Shown: positions 34,071-42,899, counted from the first letter of the stretch. The stretch: 64,000 nt of DNA from Dactylosporangium aurantiacum (GCF_000716715.1 NZ_JNYJ01000014.1:124001-188000), one strand, 5' to 3'. The notes: a model not told the origin generated them from the letters alone. Program-made: numbers and translations.

Positions 34071-34975
34071 TGTCGACTGAGAGGGCCCGAACCATGCCCC
34101 GCCGCGTGCGTCCCGGACGGCTGCTCGCCTGGATCGTCCTCGTCGCGTTCCTCGTCGTCACGATCGTGCCGTTCTACTGGATGATCCGCACCGCGATCAC
34201 CCCGGCGGCCGACATCTACGCCGACAGCGCCGGCGTCGTGCCGAAGCACCCTACGATGATCAATTTCTGGCGGGTGCTCGGCCTGGTCGACGAGCGGGCG
34301 GCGCGCGACGCCGGCGGCTCCGGCGCGAAGATCAACTTCCTGCGGTACACGCTGAACTCCGTCGTCTACAGCGGCATCATCGCCGTGGTCCAGACCTTCT
34401 GCTGCGCCATGGCCGGATACGCCTTCGCCCGCCTGCGCTTCCCCGGCCGGGACCTGCTCTTCGGCGCGCTCGTCGCGGCGCTGATGGTGCCGCCGATCTT
34501 CACCCTGCTGCCCAATTTCGCCCTCGTGCGCGGCCTGGACCTCATCGACACCTTCGCCGGCATGGTCGCCCCGTCGCTGCTGATGACCCCGTTCGCCGTG
34601 TTCTTCCTGCGGCAGTTCTTCCTGTCCGTGCCCCGCGAGGTCGAGGAGGCCGCCGTCATCGACGGCGCCGGCCGGTGGGGCGTCTTCTGGCGGGTCATCC
34701 TGCCGATGAGCCGCGGCCCGCTGATCACCATCGCCCTCACCACCGCCGTGTGGGCGTGGAAGGACTTCCTGTGGCCGCTGCTCGTCGGCCGCGGCGAGGA
34801 CAACCGGGTGCTGACCGTGGCCCTCGGCGTCTTCCTCCAGCAGTCACCGAACACCCAACCGGACTGGACCGGTCTCATGGCCGCCTCCACCCTGTCCGTC
34901 CTGCCCGTCCTGCTGTTGCTGATCTTCCTCGGTAAGCGGCTGGTGCAGTCGCTCAACTTCACCGGCATCAAATGA
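34070..34975 (+). CDS. Sugar ABC transporter permease, MalG type
   Basis: 301 residues from ATG 34070, which shares one base with the preceding stop (TGATG). It has six helices (WIVLVAFLVVTIVPFYWMI first) and the EAA loop EEAAVIDGAGRWGVFWRVILP. An atypical hydrophilic segment (RAARDAGGSGAKIN) lies between the first two helices, in the external P1 loop. It pairs with the MalF-type subunit and receives sugar from the binding lipoprotein encoded 31 bp downstream. Confidence 0.9.
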   Translation: MSTERARTMPRRVRPGRLLAWIVLVAFLVVTIVPFYWMIRTAITPAADIYADSAGVVPKHPTMINFWRVLGLVDERAARDAGGSGAKINFLRYTLNSVVYSGIIAVVQTFCCAMAGYAFARLRFPGRDLLFGALVAALMVPPIFTLLPNFALVRGLDLIDTFAGMVAPSLLMTPFAVFFLRQFFLSVPREVEEAAVIDGAGRWGVFWRVILPMSRGPLITIALTTAVWAWKDFLWPLLVGRGEDNRVLTVALGVFLQQSPNTQPDWTGLMAASTLSVLPVLLLLIFLGKRLVQSLNFTGIK

Positions 34976-35006
34976 CCTCCCGCCCCGCACCCTGAAAGGG
35001 ACCCCC

Positions 35007-36341
35007 GTGAATCCACGTCTCCGCACGGCTGCCGCGCTGACCGCCGCAGCGCTCGCCTTGCCGCTCGCCGCCTGCTCGTCCGGGTCGGCCGACGACGGCG
35101 GCAAGGTCACCCTCAACTACTGGCTGTGGGACGACAAACAGCTGCCCGCCTACCAGGCCTGCGCCGACGAGTTCACCAGGACCAACCCCAACGTCACCGT
35201 CAAGTTCACGCAGACCGCCTGGACGCAGTACTGGCAGAACCTCACCACCCAGCTCGCCAGCGGCAGCGCCCCCGACGTGTGGACCGACCACGCCTCCTAC
35301 TATCCGCAGTTCGTCACCAGCAACCAGATCCTCGACATCCAGCCGTTCGTCGACAAGGACAAGGTCGACCTCGGCCAGTACCAGGCCGGCCTGGCGGACC
35401 TGTTCGTCAAGGACGGCAAGCGGTACGGGCTGCCGAAGGACTGGGACACGATGGCCCTGGTCTACAACACCAAGCTCGTCACCGACCCCACCGGGCTGGA
35501 CAAGCTCACCTGGAACCCGTCCGACGGCGGCACGTTCGAGCAGGCGATCGCCAAGGCCACCGTCGACGCCCAGGGCCGCAACGGCCTCGACCCGGCCTTC
35601 GACAAGAACAGCGTGAAGGTCTACGGCTTCCTGCCGGAGTGGGCCGACGGCTCGCAGGGCCAGAACGGCTGGGGCGACCTCGCCGTCGCCAACGGCTTCA
35701 CCTACCTCGACAAGAACCCGTGGGGCACGAAGTACAAGTACGACGACCCGAAGCTGGCCGAGACCATCGGCTGGTTCAAACGCCTCATCGACAAGGGCTA
35801 CGCGCCCAAGTTCGACAAGCAGTCCACCCTCGGCCGCGACGCCGTCATGGACGCCGGCCAGGGCGCGTACACCATCGTCGGGTCCTGGACCATCGGCACC
35901 TACCTCGGCGCCGGCGCCAAGCAGCAGTACGCGTTCGCCCCGCTGCCGACCGGCCCGGCCGGACGCAAGACCGCCATCAACGGCCTGTCCGACGCGATCT
36001 ACGCCGGAACCAAGCACCCCGAGCAGGCGTGGTCGTGGGTGAAGTTCCTCGGCTCGTCCGCGTGCCAGGACATCGTCGGCGACAAGGCCGTCGTCTTCCC
36101 CGCCCTCAAGTCCGGCACCGAGAAGGCCCTCGCCGCCCACAAGGCCGCCGGCCGCAACGTGCAGGCCTTCACCGACCAGGCGACCGCGTCCGGCGGCACC
36201 TTCTTCCTGCCGATCACCGACCACGGCAACGAGGTCAGCCAGATCGTGCAGGACGCCATCCAGTCCGTCGCCCTCGGCCAGGCCGCCCCGGCCGACGCCC
36301 TGAAGAAGGCCAACGACCAGGTCAACGGCCTGTTCAAGTAG
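35007..36341 (+). CDS. Extracellular sugar-binding lipoprotein of the ABC importer
   Basis: 444 residues from GTG 35007. The lipobox LPLAAC places the lipidated cysteine near residue 23, after a basic N-terminus. The mature part is a type I solute-binding fold: VTLNYWLWDDKQLPAY at the start, SGSAPDVWTDHASYYPQF, and NGLSDAIYAGTKHPEQAW in the hinge-crossing region. It should capture an alpha-galactoside or related oligosaccharide, judging from the GH36 gene downstream. A strong hairpin directly follows it, commonly seen after binding-protein genes to raise their mRNA level. Confidence 0.9.
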   Translation: MNPRLRTAAALTAAALALPLAACSSGSADDGGKVTLNYWLWDDKQLPAYQACADEFTRTNPNVTVKFTQTAWTQYWQNLTTQLASGSAPDVWTDHASYYPQFVTSNQILDIQPFVDKDKVDLGQYQAGLADLFVKDGKRYGLPKDWDTMALVYNTKLVTDPTGLDKLTWNPSDGGTFEQAIAKATVDAQGRNGLDPAFDKNSVKVYGFLPEWADGSQGQNGWGDLAVANGFTYLDKNPWGTKYKYDDPKLAETIGWFKRLIDKGYAPKFDKQSTLGRDAVMDAGQGAYTIVGSWTIGTYLGAGAKQQYAFAPLPTGPAGRKTAINGLSDAIYAGTKHPEQAWSWVKFLGSSACQDIVGDKAVVFPALKSGTEKALAAHKAAGRNVQAFTDQATASGGTFFLPITDHGNEVSQIVQDAIQSVALGQAAPADALKKANDQVNGLFK

Positions 36342-36359
36342 GCCGTCCCCGGCTGATCC

Positions 36360-36394
36360 ACGCGGCGGGGCGCTGTGCTGGCGCCCCGCCGCGT
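36360..36394 (+). terminator. 14-bp hairpin between binding-protein and GH36 genes
   Basis: Perfect arms ACGCGGCGGGGCGC / GCGCCCCGCCGCGT with a 7-nt loop, 18 nt after the binding-protein stop and 22 nt before the GH36 ATG. As the operon continues, it is probably a partial terminator or 3'-end stabiliser that keeps the binding protein in excess. Confidence 0.65.
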
Positions 36395-36416
36395 CACCAA
36401 CCTGATGAGGAGAACC

Positions 36417-37916
36417 ATGGCACAGCTCGTCGAGCTCGGCGGACGATCCTTCGCCCTCCAGCACGCCGCCCACGGCGCACCGCGACCCGTCCCCGGCGGC
36501 GTCGTGCTGCCTCCCGGGCGCACCGCGATCCTGCACGGGCTCGGCGACGCGTCGTTCTACCGGCACGGGCACAACTCGTGGAGCCCGTGCGGCTGGCGGC
36601 GGCTGAGCGAGGCACCGCTGCGCGTGCCGAACCCGCAGCGGCTCGTCACCGCCGACGACCCCACCTTCGACGACCCCACCCGGCACCACTCGTCCGCGGT
36701 CGCCGCGCTGCAGGACGCCGACGGGCGGACCCTGCTGCTCGGCGCGCTCGGCCTGGACACCCCGCGGCTCGCCGCCGACCACGACACCCTCACCGGCTGG
36801 TACGCCACCGGCGGCGCCGAGTGGTTCCTGGCCTTCGGCACCGAGGACGAGGTGTTCACCGCCTACACCGACCAGCTCGCCGAGCGCTTCGGCGCGGGCG
36901 GCCGGCGCGCCGGCAACGTCTGGTGCAGCTGGTACGCCTACTACGAGACCATCACCGAGACCCAGCTGGCCAAGGACATCGCCGACCTCACCGGGCTGCC
37001 GTTCGACGTCGTGCAGATCGACGACGGCTGGGAGGAGCTCGTCGGCGACTGGCAGCCCAACGCGAAGTTCCCCAGCGGCATGCGCAGCCTCGCCGAGCGC
37101 ATCACCGACGCCGGCTTCACCGCCGGGCTGTGGCTCGCCCCGTTCATCGCGCTGCCGCACTCCCGGATCGCCACCGAACGGCCGGAGCTGCTGCTGCGCG
37201 GCCCCGACGGCAGGCCGGTCGTCGCCGGGTACAACTGGGGCGGCCCGTACCACGCCCTGGACCTGGCCCGCGCCGACGCCCTCGAGCACGTCGCCGGGCT
37301 CATCCGCACCGTCGTGCACGACTGGGGGTACCGCTACCTCAAGCTCGACTTCATCAACGCCGGCGCCGCACCGGTCCCGGGCACCGACCGGCACCGCGAG
37401 GAGCTCTACCGCGCCGCGCTGCGCGTCATCCGCGAGACCGCCGGCGACGACGTGTACCTGCTCGGCTCCGGCGCCGTGCTGCTGCCGTCCCTCGGCCTGC
37501 TCGACGGCCTGCGCAGCGGCCCCGACGTCGCCCCGATGTGGGACAACTACGCCTCCGTCGACCCGTCGGACGCCACCGCCCGCAACGCCGTCGCCAACAG
37601 CGTCCACCGGCTCTGGCAGTCCCGGCTGGTCGAGGTCGACCCCGACGTCATCTACTTCCGCAGCAAGCTCAACCTGCTGACCTCCCAGCAGCTGCAGTGG
37701 CTGCGGGACCTCGCCGACATCTGCCGCTTCCGGGCCGTGTCCGACCCGCCCAGCTGGCTGACCCCCGCCGAACTGGAGGACCTGCGTGACTATCTCGACG
37801 CCACCCCGGCGATCCGGCGCCTCGGCCGGTACCGGTTCAGCATCGACGGGCGCGACGTCGACTTCGGCCCGGCCGTCGCCGCGGACACCGGCGGCCAGCT
37901 CTACCCCATCTCGTGA
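36417..37916 (+). CDS. Cytoplasmic alpha-galactosidase-like glycoside hydrolase (GH36/clan GH-D)
   Basis: 499 residues from ATG 36417 (GAGGAG 5-10 nt upstream), no signal peptide. An N-terminal beta-sandwich holds HNSWSPCGW. The barrel has VVQIDDGWEELVGDWQPN, the nucleophile Asp in YLKLDFIN, and the acid/base Asp in LRSGPDVAPMWDN. It should release galactose from imported alpha-galactosides by a retaining mechanism. It is shorter than the 700-residue GH36 enzymes and lacks a long C-terminal domain, like compact actinobacterial members. Raffinose- or melibiose-type sugars are the inferred substrates. Confidence 0.85.
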   Translation: MAQLVELGGRSFALQHAAHGAPRPVPGGVVLPPGRTAILHGLGDASFYRHGHNSWSPCGWRRLSEAPLRVPNPQRLVTADDPTFDDPTRHHSSAVAALQDADGRTLLLGALGLDTPRLAADHDTLTGWYATGGAEWFLAFGTEDEVFTAYTDQLAERFGAGGRRAGNVWCSWYAYYETITETQLAKDIADLTGLPFDVVQIDDGWEELVGDWQPNAKFPSGMRSLAERITDAGFTAGLWLAPFIALPHSRIATERPELLLRGPDGRPVVAGYNWGGPYHALDLARADALEHVAGLIRTVVHDWGYRYLKLDFINAGAAPVPGTDRHREELYRAALRVIRETAGDDVYLLGSGAVLLPSLGLLDGLRSGPDVAPMWDNYASVDPSDATARNAVANSVHRLWQSRLVEVDPDVIYFRSKLNLLTSQQLQWLRDLADICRFRAVSDPPSWLTPAELEDLRDYLDATPAIRRLGRYRFSIDGRDVDFGPAVAADTGGQLYPIS

Positions 37917-37932
37917 CATCGTGCACGCGTGC

Positions 37933-38355
37933 ATGCTGCCCTCCGTGCGGCACCAGCGCATCATCGAGCTGCTGGCCCAGCGCGAGTTCGTCACGACCAC
38001 CGACATCCGGCAGGTCACCGGCGCCTCGCTGGCCACCACCCAGCGCGACCTGACGGCCCTCGCCCGCAGCGGGGCCCTGACGCGCCTGCACGGCGGCGCC
38101 ACCCCGGCGGCACCCCACGGCGAGACCCGGCTGCTCGCCGCGTACCTCGCCCGCGGCCGGCACGCCCTCGACCGCCACGACCTCAGCGGCGTCGAGCACG
38201 CCCTGCAGCAGGCCCTGGAGGCGTGCGCGCGGATCCGCCGGGCCGCCCCGCGCCCGCGCCGCTCAGCCGTGACGCAGGTCGCGGGCGAACCGCCGGTACT
38301 GCACCGCCAGCCACCCGCCCAGCGCCAGTGCCCCGATCGAGACCAGGTGGATTAG
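37933..38355 (+). CDS. Truncated DeoR-type regulator (HTH without sugar-binding domain)
   Basis: 140 residues from ATG 37933. Residues 1-56 are a clear DeoR winged helix: RHQRIIELLAQREFVTTTDI, then LATTQRDLTALARSGALTRLHGG. The phosphosugar-binding domain of about 190 residues that normally follows is missing. Instead there is a short helical segment (about 65-105) and a basic tail. After about 38263 G/C at third positions falls, and the opposite strand looks coding, so the last 30 codons may be non-functional. It could still bind DNA as the operon's repressor. Its start lies 16 bp past the GH36 stop. Confidence 0.6.
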   Translation: MLPSVRHQRIIELLAQREFVTTTDIRQVTGASLATTQRDLTALARSGALTRLHGGATPAAPHGETRLLAAYLARGRHALDRHDLSGVEHALQQALEACARIRRAAPRPRRSAVTQVAGEPPVLHRQPPAQRQCPDRDQVD

Positions 38356-38376
38356 CGCCGCCACGACCGTGATCAC
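38263..38376 (-). CDS. Small single-helix membrane protein, start uncertain
   Basis: From GTG 38376, 37 residues: a hydrophobic helix (VVAALIHLVSIGALALGGWL) and a basic tail (VQYRRFARDLRHG). Third positions are nearly all G/C, whereas the overlapping 3' part of the DeoR frame is not, so this strand is the better coding candidate. The frame is open and coding-like upstream to 38472 (RRLSAGAALAGELAGKVPPR) but has no ATG, GTG or TTG there. A longer protein with a CTG start or a lost 5' end is possible. Confidence 0.4.
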   Translation of the reverse strand: MITVVAALIHLVSIGALALGGWLAVQYRRFARDLRHG

Positions 38377-38593
38377 GACCCGGGCGGCGCTCCGGCCCGG
38401 ACGTGGCGGGACCTTGCCGGCCAGCTCGCCGGCGAGCGCCGCCCCGGCGGACAGCCGCCGGCCGACCGCCGGTCAGCCGGTGAGCGGCGGCGGGTCCGGC
38501 ACGCGGTCGTGTTCCTGGACCGCCATCCCTGCACTGTCGACCTTCGCCCACGCCGCCGCGAGCGGGCCTTCCGGCGCTCGGCCGCGCCGCCGC

Positions 38594-39754
38594 TCAACCG
38601 GCCTGGCCGTCCAGCTCGTCGGCCTCGGCCAGGGCGAGCTGCGCGTCGGTGCGCAGCCCGATCGTGCCGGCGTACGTGGCGAACCGCCGCAGCTGCTCGG
38701 CGAGCGCCGACCGGGCGTCCTCGGGGTGCTCCCCGGCCCACCGGCGGGCTGCCGCGAGCGCCTCGCGCTGCGCGTCCAGCGCGGCCGGCCGTTGCCCGCC
38801 GGCCGCCCAGCGGGCCTCGGCCAGCGCACTCCACGCCAGCGCCACCGAGCGCGCGTCGCCGGACTCGCGGCACCCGGCGAGCGCGGCCTCGGCCTGCGCC
38901 ACCCGGGCGGCCGCGGCGGCACCGGTGGGGGTGACGGCGGGCGCGGACCCGTGCGCCGGCGCGGGCGGCCACCCGCGGCGCTGCCCGGTGAGCACCGCCA
39001 TCGCCGCCGCCAGCCGCCGGCGGCGACGCAGCTGCCGCAGCAGCGTCCGGCGTTGCGCCGCGATCTCCCGGTCGAGGGAGCGCAGGCGGCCCGGCGTGAC
39101 GCCGTGCCGCTGCAGCAGCTCCAGGGCGCCGATGTGCACCCGGCGCCCCTCGACGCTGCCGATCGCCGCGACGCCCAGCTGCGGGAGCACGCGCTCGGCG
39201 TGCTCGCGCAGCTCCTGGTGGCGTCCGGTCGCGGCGAGCGCCTCCAGCAGCAGCAGGCTCGTCGACGTCCGCAGCCCGAACCGCTCCGCCCCGTTCGCGG
39301 CCGCCTCGCGCAGCGCGGCGACGGCCTCCTCGGCGCGGCCGTGGCGGAACAGGATCGTGCCCCGCGCGTGCAGCAGCGCGGCGTGCCGGGGCGCGACGGG
39401 CAGCAGCCGCTCCACGGTCGCCAGCGCCTCGTCGGAGCGCCCGCAGTGATCGATCATCAGCGCCACGTGCGCGAGGTCGGCCAGGACGTCCGGGCGGTCA
39501 CTGGAGACGGGCGCCCGCTCCAGGTGCGCCAGGGACTCCTCGACGTCGCGCGCCGCGTCGGCGGTGCGCCCCCTGACGTGCAGGCACATGGCCCGGGTGG
39601 CGAGGGCGCGGGCCAGGCCGGACGGGTGCTCGGCGGCGGCCGGCCGCCACAGCTGCACGCCGTCGCCGGCGGCCGCGATCGCCCAGTGGTGCTCGCCGGC
39701 GTCGGACCAGCGCAGCGCCGAGACCTCGAAGCGCCGCGATGTCCGCCGCAGCAT
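38594..39754 (-). CDS. TPR-like tetratricopeptide hypothetical protein
   Basis: 386 residues from ATG 39754, chosen for a GGGGTGG ribosome site; GTG 39808 would add 18 arginine-rich residues. Helical hairpins with TPR spacing are visible (ALATRAMCLHVRGRTADAAR, ALLHARGTILFRHGRAEEAV), with a very basic stretch (RRTLLRQLRRRRRLAAAMAV) in the middle. There is no signal peptide or membrane helix. No enzyme motif is seen; such proteins usually scaffold others. It is divergent from the NYN-LOTUS gene across about 60 bp. Confidence 0.6.
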   Translation of the reverse strand: MLRRTSRRFEVSALRWSDAGEHHWAIAAAGDGVQLWRPAAAEHPSGLARALATRAMCLHVRGRTADAARDVEESLAHLERAPVSSDRPDVLADLAHVALMIDHCGRSDEALATVERLLPVAPRHAALLHARGTILFRHGRAEEAVAALREAAANGAERFGLRTSTSLLLLEALAATGRHQELREHAERVLPQLGVAAIGSVEGRRVHIGALELLQRHGVTPGRLRSLDREIAAQRRTLLRQLRRRRRLAAAMAVLTGQRRGWPPAPAHGSAPAVTPTGAAAAARVAQAEAALAGCRESGDARSVALAWSALAEARWAAGGQRPAALDAQREALAAARRWAGEHPEDARSALAEQLRRFATYAGTIGLRTDAQLALAEADELDGQAG

Positions 39755-39813
39755 CCGCACCACCCCGGACGTCAGCGTACGGCGTGCGCGCCAGGCGCGT
39801 AGGCTCACGGATC

Positions 39814-40902
39814 GTGGATCAGGAAGACCGGATCGCGCTGTTCCTCGACTACGAGAACCTGGCGCTCGGCGCGCGCGACAACCTCGGCGGGATGACGTTC
39901 GACTTCCGGCCGATCGCCGACGCCCTCGCCGAGCGAGGGCGGGTGGTGGTGCGGCGGGCGTACGCCGACTGGTCCTACTTCGACGAGGACCGGCGGATGC
40001 TCACCCGCTCCCACGTCGAGCTGATCGAGATGCCGCAACGCATGGGCGCCTCCCGCAAGAACGCCGCCGACATCAAGATGGCGGTCGACGCGATGGAGCT
40101 GGCGTTCGAGCGGGAGTACATCTCCACGTTCGTGCTGTGCACCGGCGACAGCGACTTCACGCCGCTGGTGCACAAGCTGCGCGGGCTCAACAAGCGGGTC
40201 ATCGGCGTCGGGGTGGAGAAGTCGACGTCCGCGCTGCTGCCGCCGGCGTGCGACGAGTTCCTGTACTACGACCGCCTCGAAGGCGTCGAGGTCCCCGCGG
40301 CCCGCACCCGCGGCAGCCGGCCCGCCCGCGCGGCGGAGCCGGACCACCGCCGGGCCGAGCCGGCGCGCGAGCCGGCACCGGCCGCGCCGCTGGAGGCGGA
40401 GCCGCAGCCGGTGCGCGACAGCGACGCGCTCGCCGTCCTCGTCGCGCAGACCGTCGCCGGCCTGGAGGGCAGCTCCGGCGGCGAGGTCACCGCGTCCCGG
40501 CTGAAGCGCACCCTGCTGCGCAAGGACCCGACGTTCAGCGAGTCCGACTACGGCTTCCGCGCGTTCGGGGAGATGCTGCGCCACCTCGCCGACCGCAACG
40601 TGATCGAGCTGGTCGCCGGCCCCGCCAAGGGCGACCCCGAGGTGGCGCTGCCCGAGCACGGCGACCAGGAGGCGGCGTTCACGCTGCTGCGCTCGGTGGT
40701 CCAGGACGTCGCCGCCACGACCGCCGGCGAGGGGGTCGCGCTGTCCGGCCTGAAGAACCAGGTCCGGCGGGTCCGCCCCGACTTCAGCGAGAAGAAGCTC
40801 GGCTACCGCACCTTCCTGCAGTTCTGCAAGGCCGCCGCCACCAGCGGCGCCGTCCAGCTGCGCTGGAGCCCCGACGCCGACGACTACCTGCTCACCGTGT
40901 AA
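39814..40902 (+). CDS. NYN (PIN-like) domain protein with two OST-HTH/LOTUS domains
   Basis: 362 residues from GTG 39814. The NYN nuclease-like domain (about 5-145) has its acidic residues: LFLDYENLAL, a central NAADIKMAVDAMELA, and VLCTGDSDFTPLV. A charged linker of about 60 residues follows. Two LOTUS/OST-HTH winged helices come next, at about 209-275 (TFSESDYGFRAFGEMLRHL) and 288-362 (DFSEKKLGYRTFLQFCKAA). This LabA/DUF88-LOTUS layout is known in bacteria. LOTUS domains bind RNA, notably G-rich or structured RNA, so RNA cleavage is plausible but unproven. Confidence 0.88.
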   Translation: MDQEDRIALFLDYENLALGARDNLGGMTFDFRPIADALAERGRVVVRRAYADWSYFDEDRRMLTRSHVELIEMPQRMGASRKNAADIKMAVDAMELAFEREYISTFVLCTGDSDFTPLVHKLRGLNKRVIGVGVEKSTSALLPPACDEFLYYDRLEGVEVPAARTRGSRPARAAEPDHRRAEPAREPAPAAPLEAEPQPVRDSDALAVLVAQTVAGLEGSSGGEVTASRLKRTLLRKDPTFSESDYGFRAFGEMLRHLADRNVIELVAGPAKGDPEVALPEHGDQEAAFTLLRSVVQDVAATTAGEGVALSGLKNQVRRVRPDFSEKKLGYRTFLQFCKAAATSGAVQLRWSPDADDYLLTV

Positions 40903-40927
40903 CCCCGGATCACTCGAGGAGGGCGCG

Positions 40928-42214
40928 GTGGCCGCGGCGACAACGATCGTGAACGCGAGGGTGTTCGACGGGGCGGCGCCGCGGGACTGGACGTCGGTCC
41001 GGTTCGCCGGCGGCGTGATCACCGGGTGCTCGGCCACCCCGGCCGTCATGGACGGCGACGAGGTGATCGACGCGGCCGGCGGGACCGTGCTGCCCGGACT
41101 GATCGACACGCACGTGCACCTGGTCGCCGGCGCCCTCGCGCGGTCGTTGACGTTCGGGGTGACCACCGTGCTCGACATGTTCAGCGAGCCCGGCGTGGTG
41201 GCCGCCGCCAGGGGGCAGGCGGGCTCCCGGCCGGACGTGGCCGACGTGCGTTCATCCGGCGTCGGCGCCACCGCGCCCGGCGGGCACCCGTCGATGCTGT
41301 ACGACCCGTTCCCGACGCTGACCTCCGCCGAGCAGGCCCCGCGGTTCGTCGACGACCGGATCGCGGAGGGCTGCGACTACCTGAAGGTCTTCTCCGGCCC
41401 CGGCGGTCTGTGGCCGTCGCTGGACGCCGGCACGGTCACGGCGCTGGTGGCCGCCGCGCACACCCGAGGCCTGGTCGTCGTCGCCCACGTGAGCTCCACG
41501 GCCGGCCTGCGGCAGGTCGTGTCCGCCGGCGTCGACGTGGTGGCGCACGTCCCCACCGACGCCGACCTCGACGACGCCCTGGTCGCCCGCGTCGCCGAGG
41601 CCGGCATCGCGGTCGGCCCGACCCTCGCCACCGTCGAGAACACCCTCGGCGGGGCGGGCGGCGCGGCGGTGCTCGGGGACCCTCGGCTGGCCGGTGCCCT
41701 CGGCGACGTCTGGGTCCGCCGGCTGACCTCGGACGCCCCGGTGCCGCCCGGCCGGCACCTGCCGCCGTACTCGCGGGCCGAGGACAACGTGCGGCGGCTG
41801 GCCGACGCGGGGGTGACGCTGCTGGCGGGCACCGACGCGCCGAACCCCGGGACCGTGTTCGGCGCGAGCCTGCACCGGGAGCTGGAGCTGCTCGTCCGGT
41901 GCGGGCTCGGCCCGGCGCGGGCCCTGGCCGCCGCCACCACCGCACCGGCGCGGGTGTTCGGCCTCACCGACCGGGGCCGGGTCGCGCCCGGGCAGCGCGC
42001 CGACCTCGTCCTCGTGTCCGGTGACCCGCTCACGGACATCACCGCGACCCGCGGGATCGAGCGGATCTGGCGCGCCGGCATCCCCTGCGACCGGAACGCC
42101 TTCGTCGCCGGCGCCGCCGAGACCGCCCAGCTCGACGCGTTCGACGCCCGCATCGCCGCCGTCGTGGCCGCCGTCCGCGCCCGCCGCCCCGGCCCGCGCA
42201 ACGACGTCAGTTGA
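40928..42214 (+). CDS. Metal-dependent amidohydrolase
   Basis: 428 residues from GTG 40928, with GAGGAGGG 6 nt upstream. Binuclear-centre ligands are visible: the HxH pair in GLIDTHVHL, Lys in CDYLKVFSG, His in VVVAHVSS and VVAHVPTDA, and Asp in LLAGTDAPNPG, followed by the N/C-terminal beta-sandwich closing GQRADLVLVSGDPL. It belongs to the imidazolonepropionase/prolidase-like branch of cyclic amidohydrolases. The substrate is unknown. It converges on the DJ-1 gene with an 8-bp overlap and begins 25 bp after the NYN gene, so those two may be cotranscribed. Confidence 0.86.
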   Translation: MAAATTIVNARVFDGAAPRDWTSVRFAGGVITGCSATPAVMDGDEVIDAAGGTVLPGLIDTHVHLVAGALARSLTFGVTTVLDMFSEPGVVAAARGQAGSRPDVADVRSSGVGATAPGGHPSMLYDPFPTLTSAEQAPRFVDDRIAEGCDYLKVFSGPGGLWPSLDAGTVTALVAAAHTRGLVVVAHVSSTAGLRQVVSAGVDVVAHVPTDADLDDALVARVAEAGIAVGPTLATVENTLGGAGGAAVLGDPRLAGALGDVWVRRLTSDAPVPPGRHLPPYSRAEDNVRRLADAGVTLLAGTDAPNPGTVFGASLHRELELLVRCGLGPARALAAATTAPARVFGLTDRGRVAPGQRADLVLVSGDPLTDITATRGIERIWRAGIPCDRNAFVAGAAETAQLDAFDARIAAVVAAVRARRPGPRNDVS

Positions 42215-42899
42215 GCACCTCCAGCAGCTGCTGGGCGACCGGGGCGGCGGAGGCCGGGTTCTGGCCGGTGTACAGGTTGCGGTCCACGACCGTGTACGGC
42301 TTCCAGATCTCGCCGCGGGTGAAGTCGACGCCGAGGGTGACCAGCTCGTCCTCCAGCAGCCACCGGGCCTTGGCGGCCAGGCCGACCGCCTCCTCCTCGT
42401 CGTTGGTGAAGCCGGTGACGCGGTACCCCAGGAACGGTGACACGCCCTTGTGCCGGGTGGCGAGCATGGCGACCGGGGCGTGGCAGACGACGGCGAGGGG
42501 CTTGCCGGAGGCGAGGGCGGCGGTCAGCAGCCGGCCGGAGTCGGCGTCGGCCCACAGGTCCTCCATCGGGCCGTGCCCGCCCGGGTAGTAGACCGCGTCG
42601 TAGTCCTCCAACCGGGCGTCGGCCAGCCGGATCGGGCGGCGCAGCTCGTCGGCGGCGCGCAGGACCGCCTCCAGCTCCAGGGCGATCTGGTCGCTGCCGG
42701 CCATCGACGGGCGCAGGCTCATCGCGTCGACGTACGGCACACCGCCGCCCGGGGTGGCGACGACCACCTCGTGGCCGGAGCGGGTGAGCGCGGTGTACGG
42801 GGCCGCGAACTCCTCGGCCCAGTAGCCGGTCGGGTGCCGGGTGCCGTCCTTGAGGGTCCAGTAGCTGGTACCGGTCATGACGAACAGGATCTTGGCCAT
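42207..42899 (-). CDS. DJ-1/PfpI-superfamily protein (class I glutamine-amidotransferase-like)
   Basis: 230 residues from ATG 42899; an in-frame ATG 9 bp upstream also fits. The nucleophilic elbow is PLAVVCHAPVAML, with Cys then His, and the family glutamate lies in HPTGYWAEEFAAPY. YYPGGHGPMEDLW forms the expected loop. This subgroup includes glyoxalase III/chaperone-like proteins that handle methylglyoxal or damaged proteins. The gene is monocistronic on the minus strand, upstream of no obvious partner. Confidence 0.85.
   Translation of the reverse strand: MAKILFVMTGTSYWTLKDGTRHPTGYWAEEFAAPYTALTRSGHEVVVATPGGGVPYVDAMSLRPSMAGSDQIALELEAVLRAADELRRPIRLADARLEDYDAVYYPGGHGPMEDLWADADSGRLLTAALASGKPLAVVCHAPVAMLATRHKGVSPFLGYRVTGFTNDEEEAVGLAAKARWLLEDELVTLGVDFTRGEIWKPYTVVDRNLYTGQNPASAAPVAQQLLEVLN

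Noticed and set aside
38594..39754. Plus-strand frame 38369-39802 as a gene
   Set aside because: Low-complexity Arg/Gly/Gln content; the minus strand carries TPR-type helices with good third-position bias.
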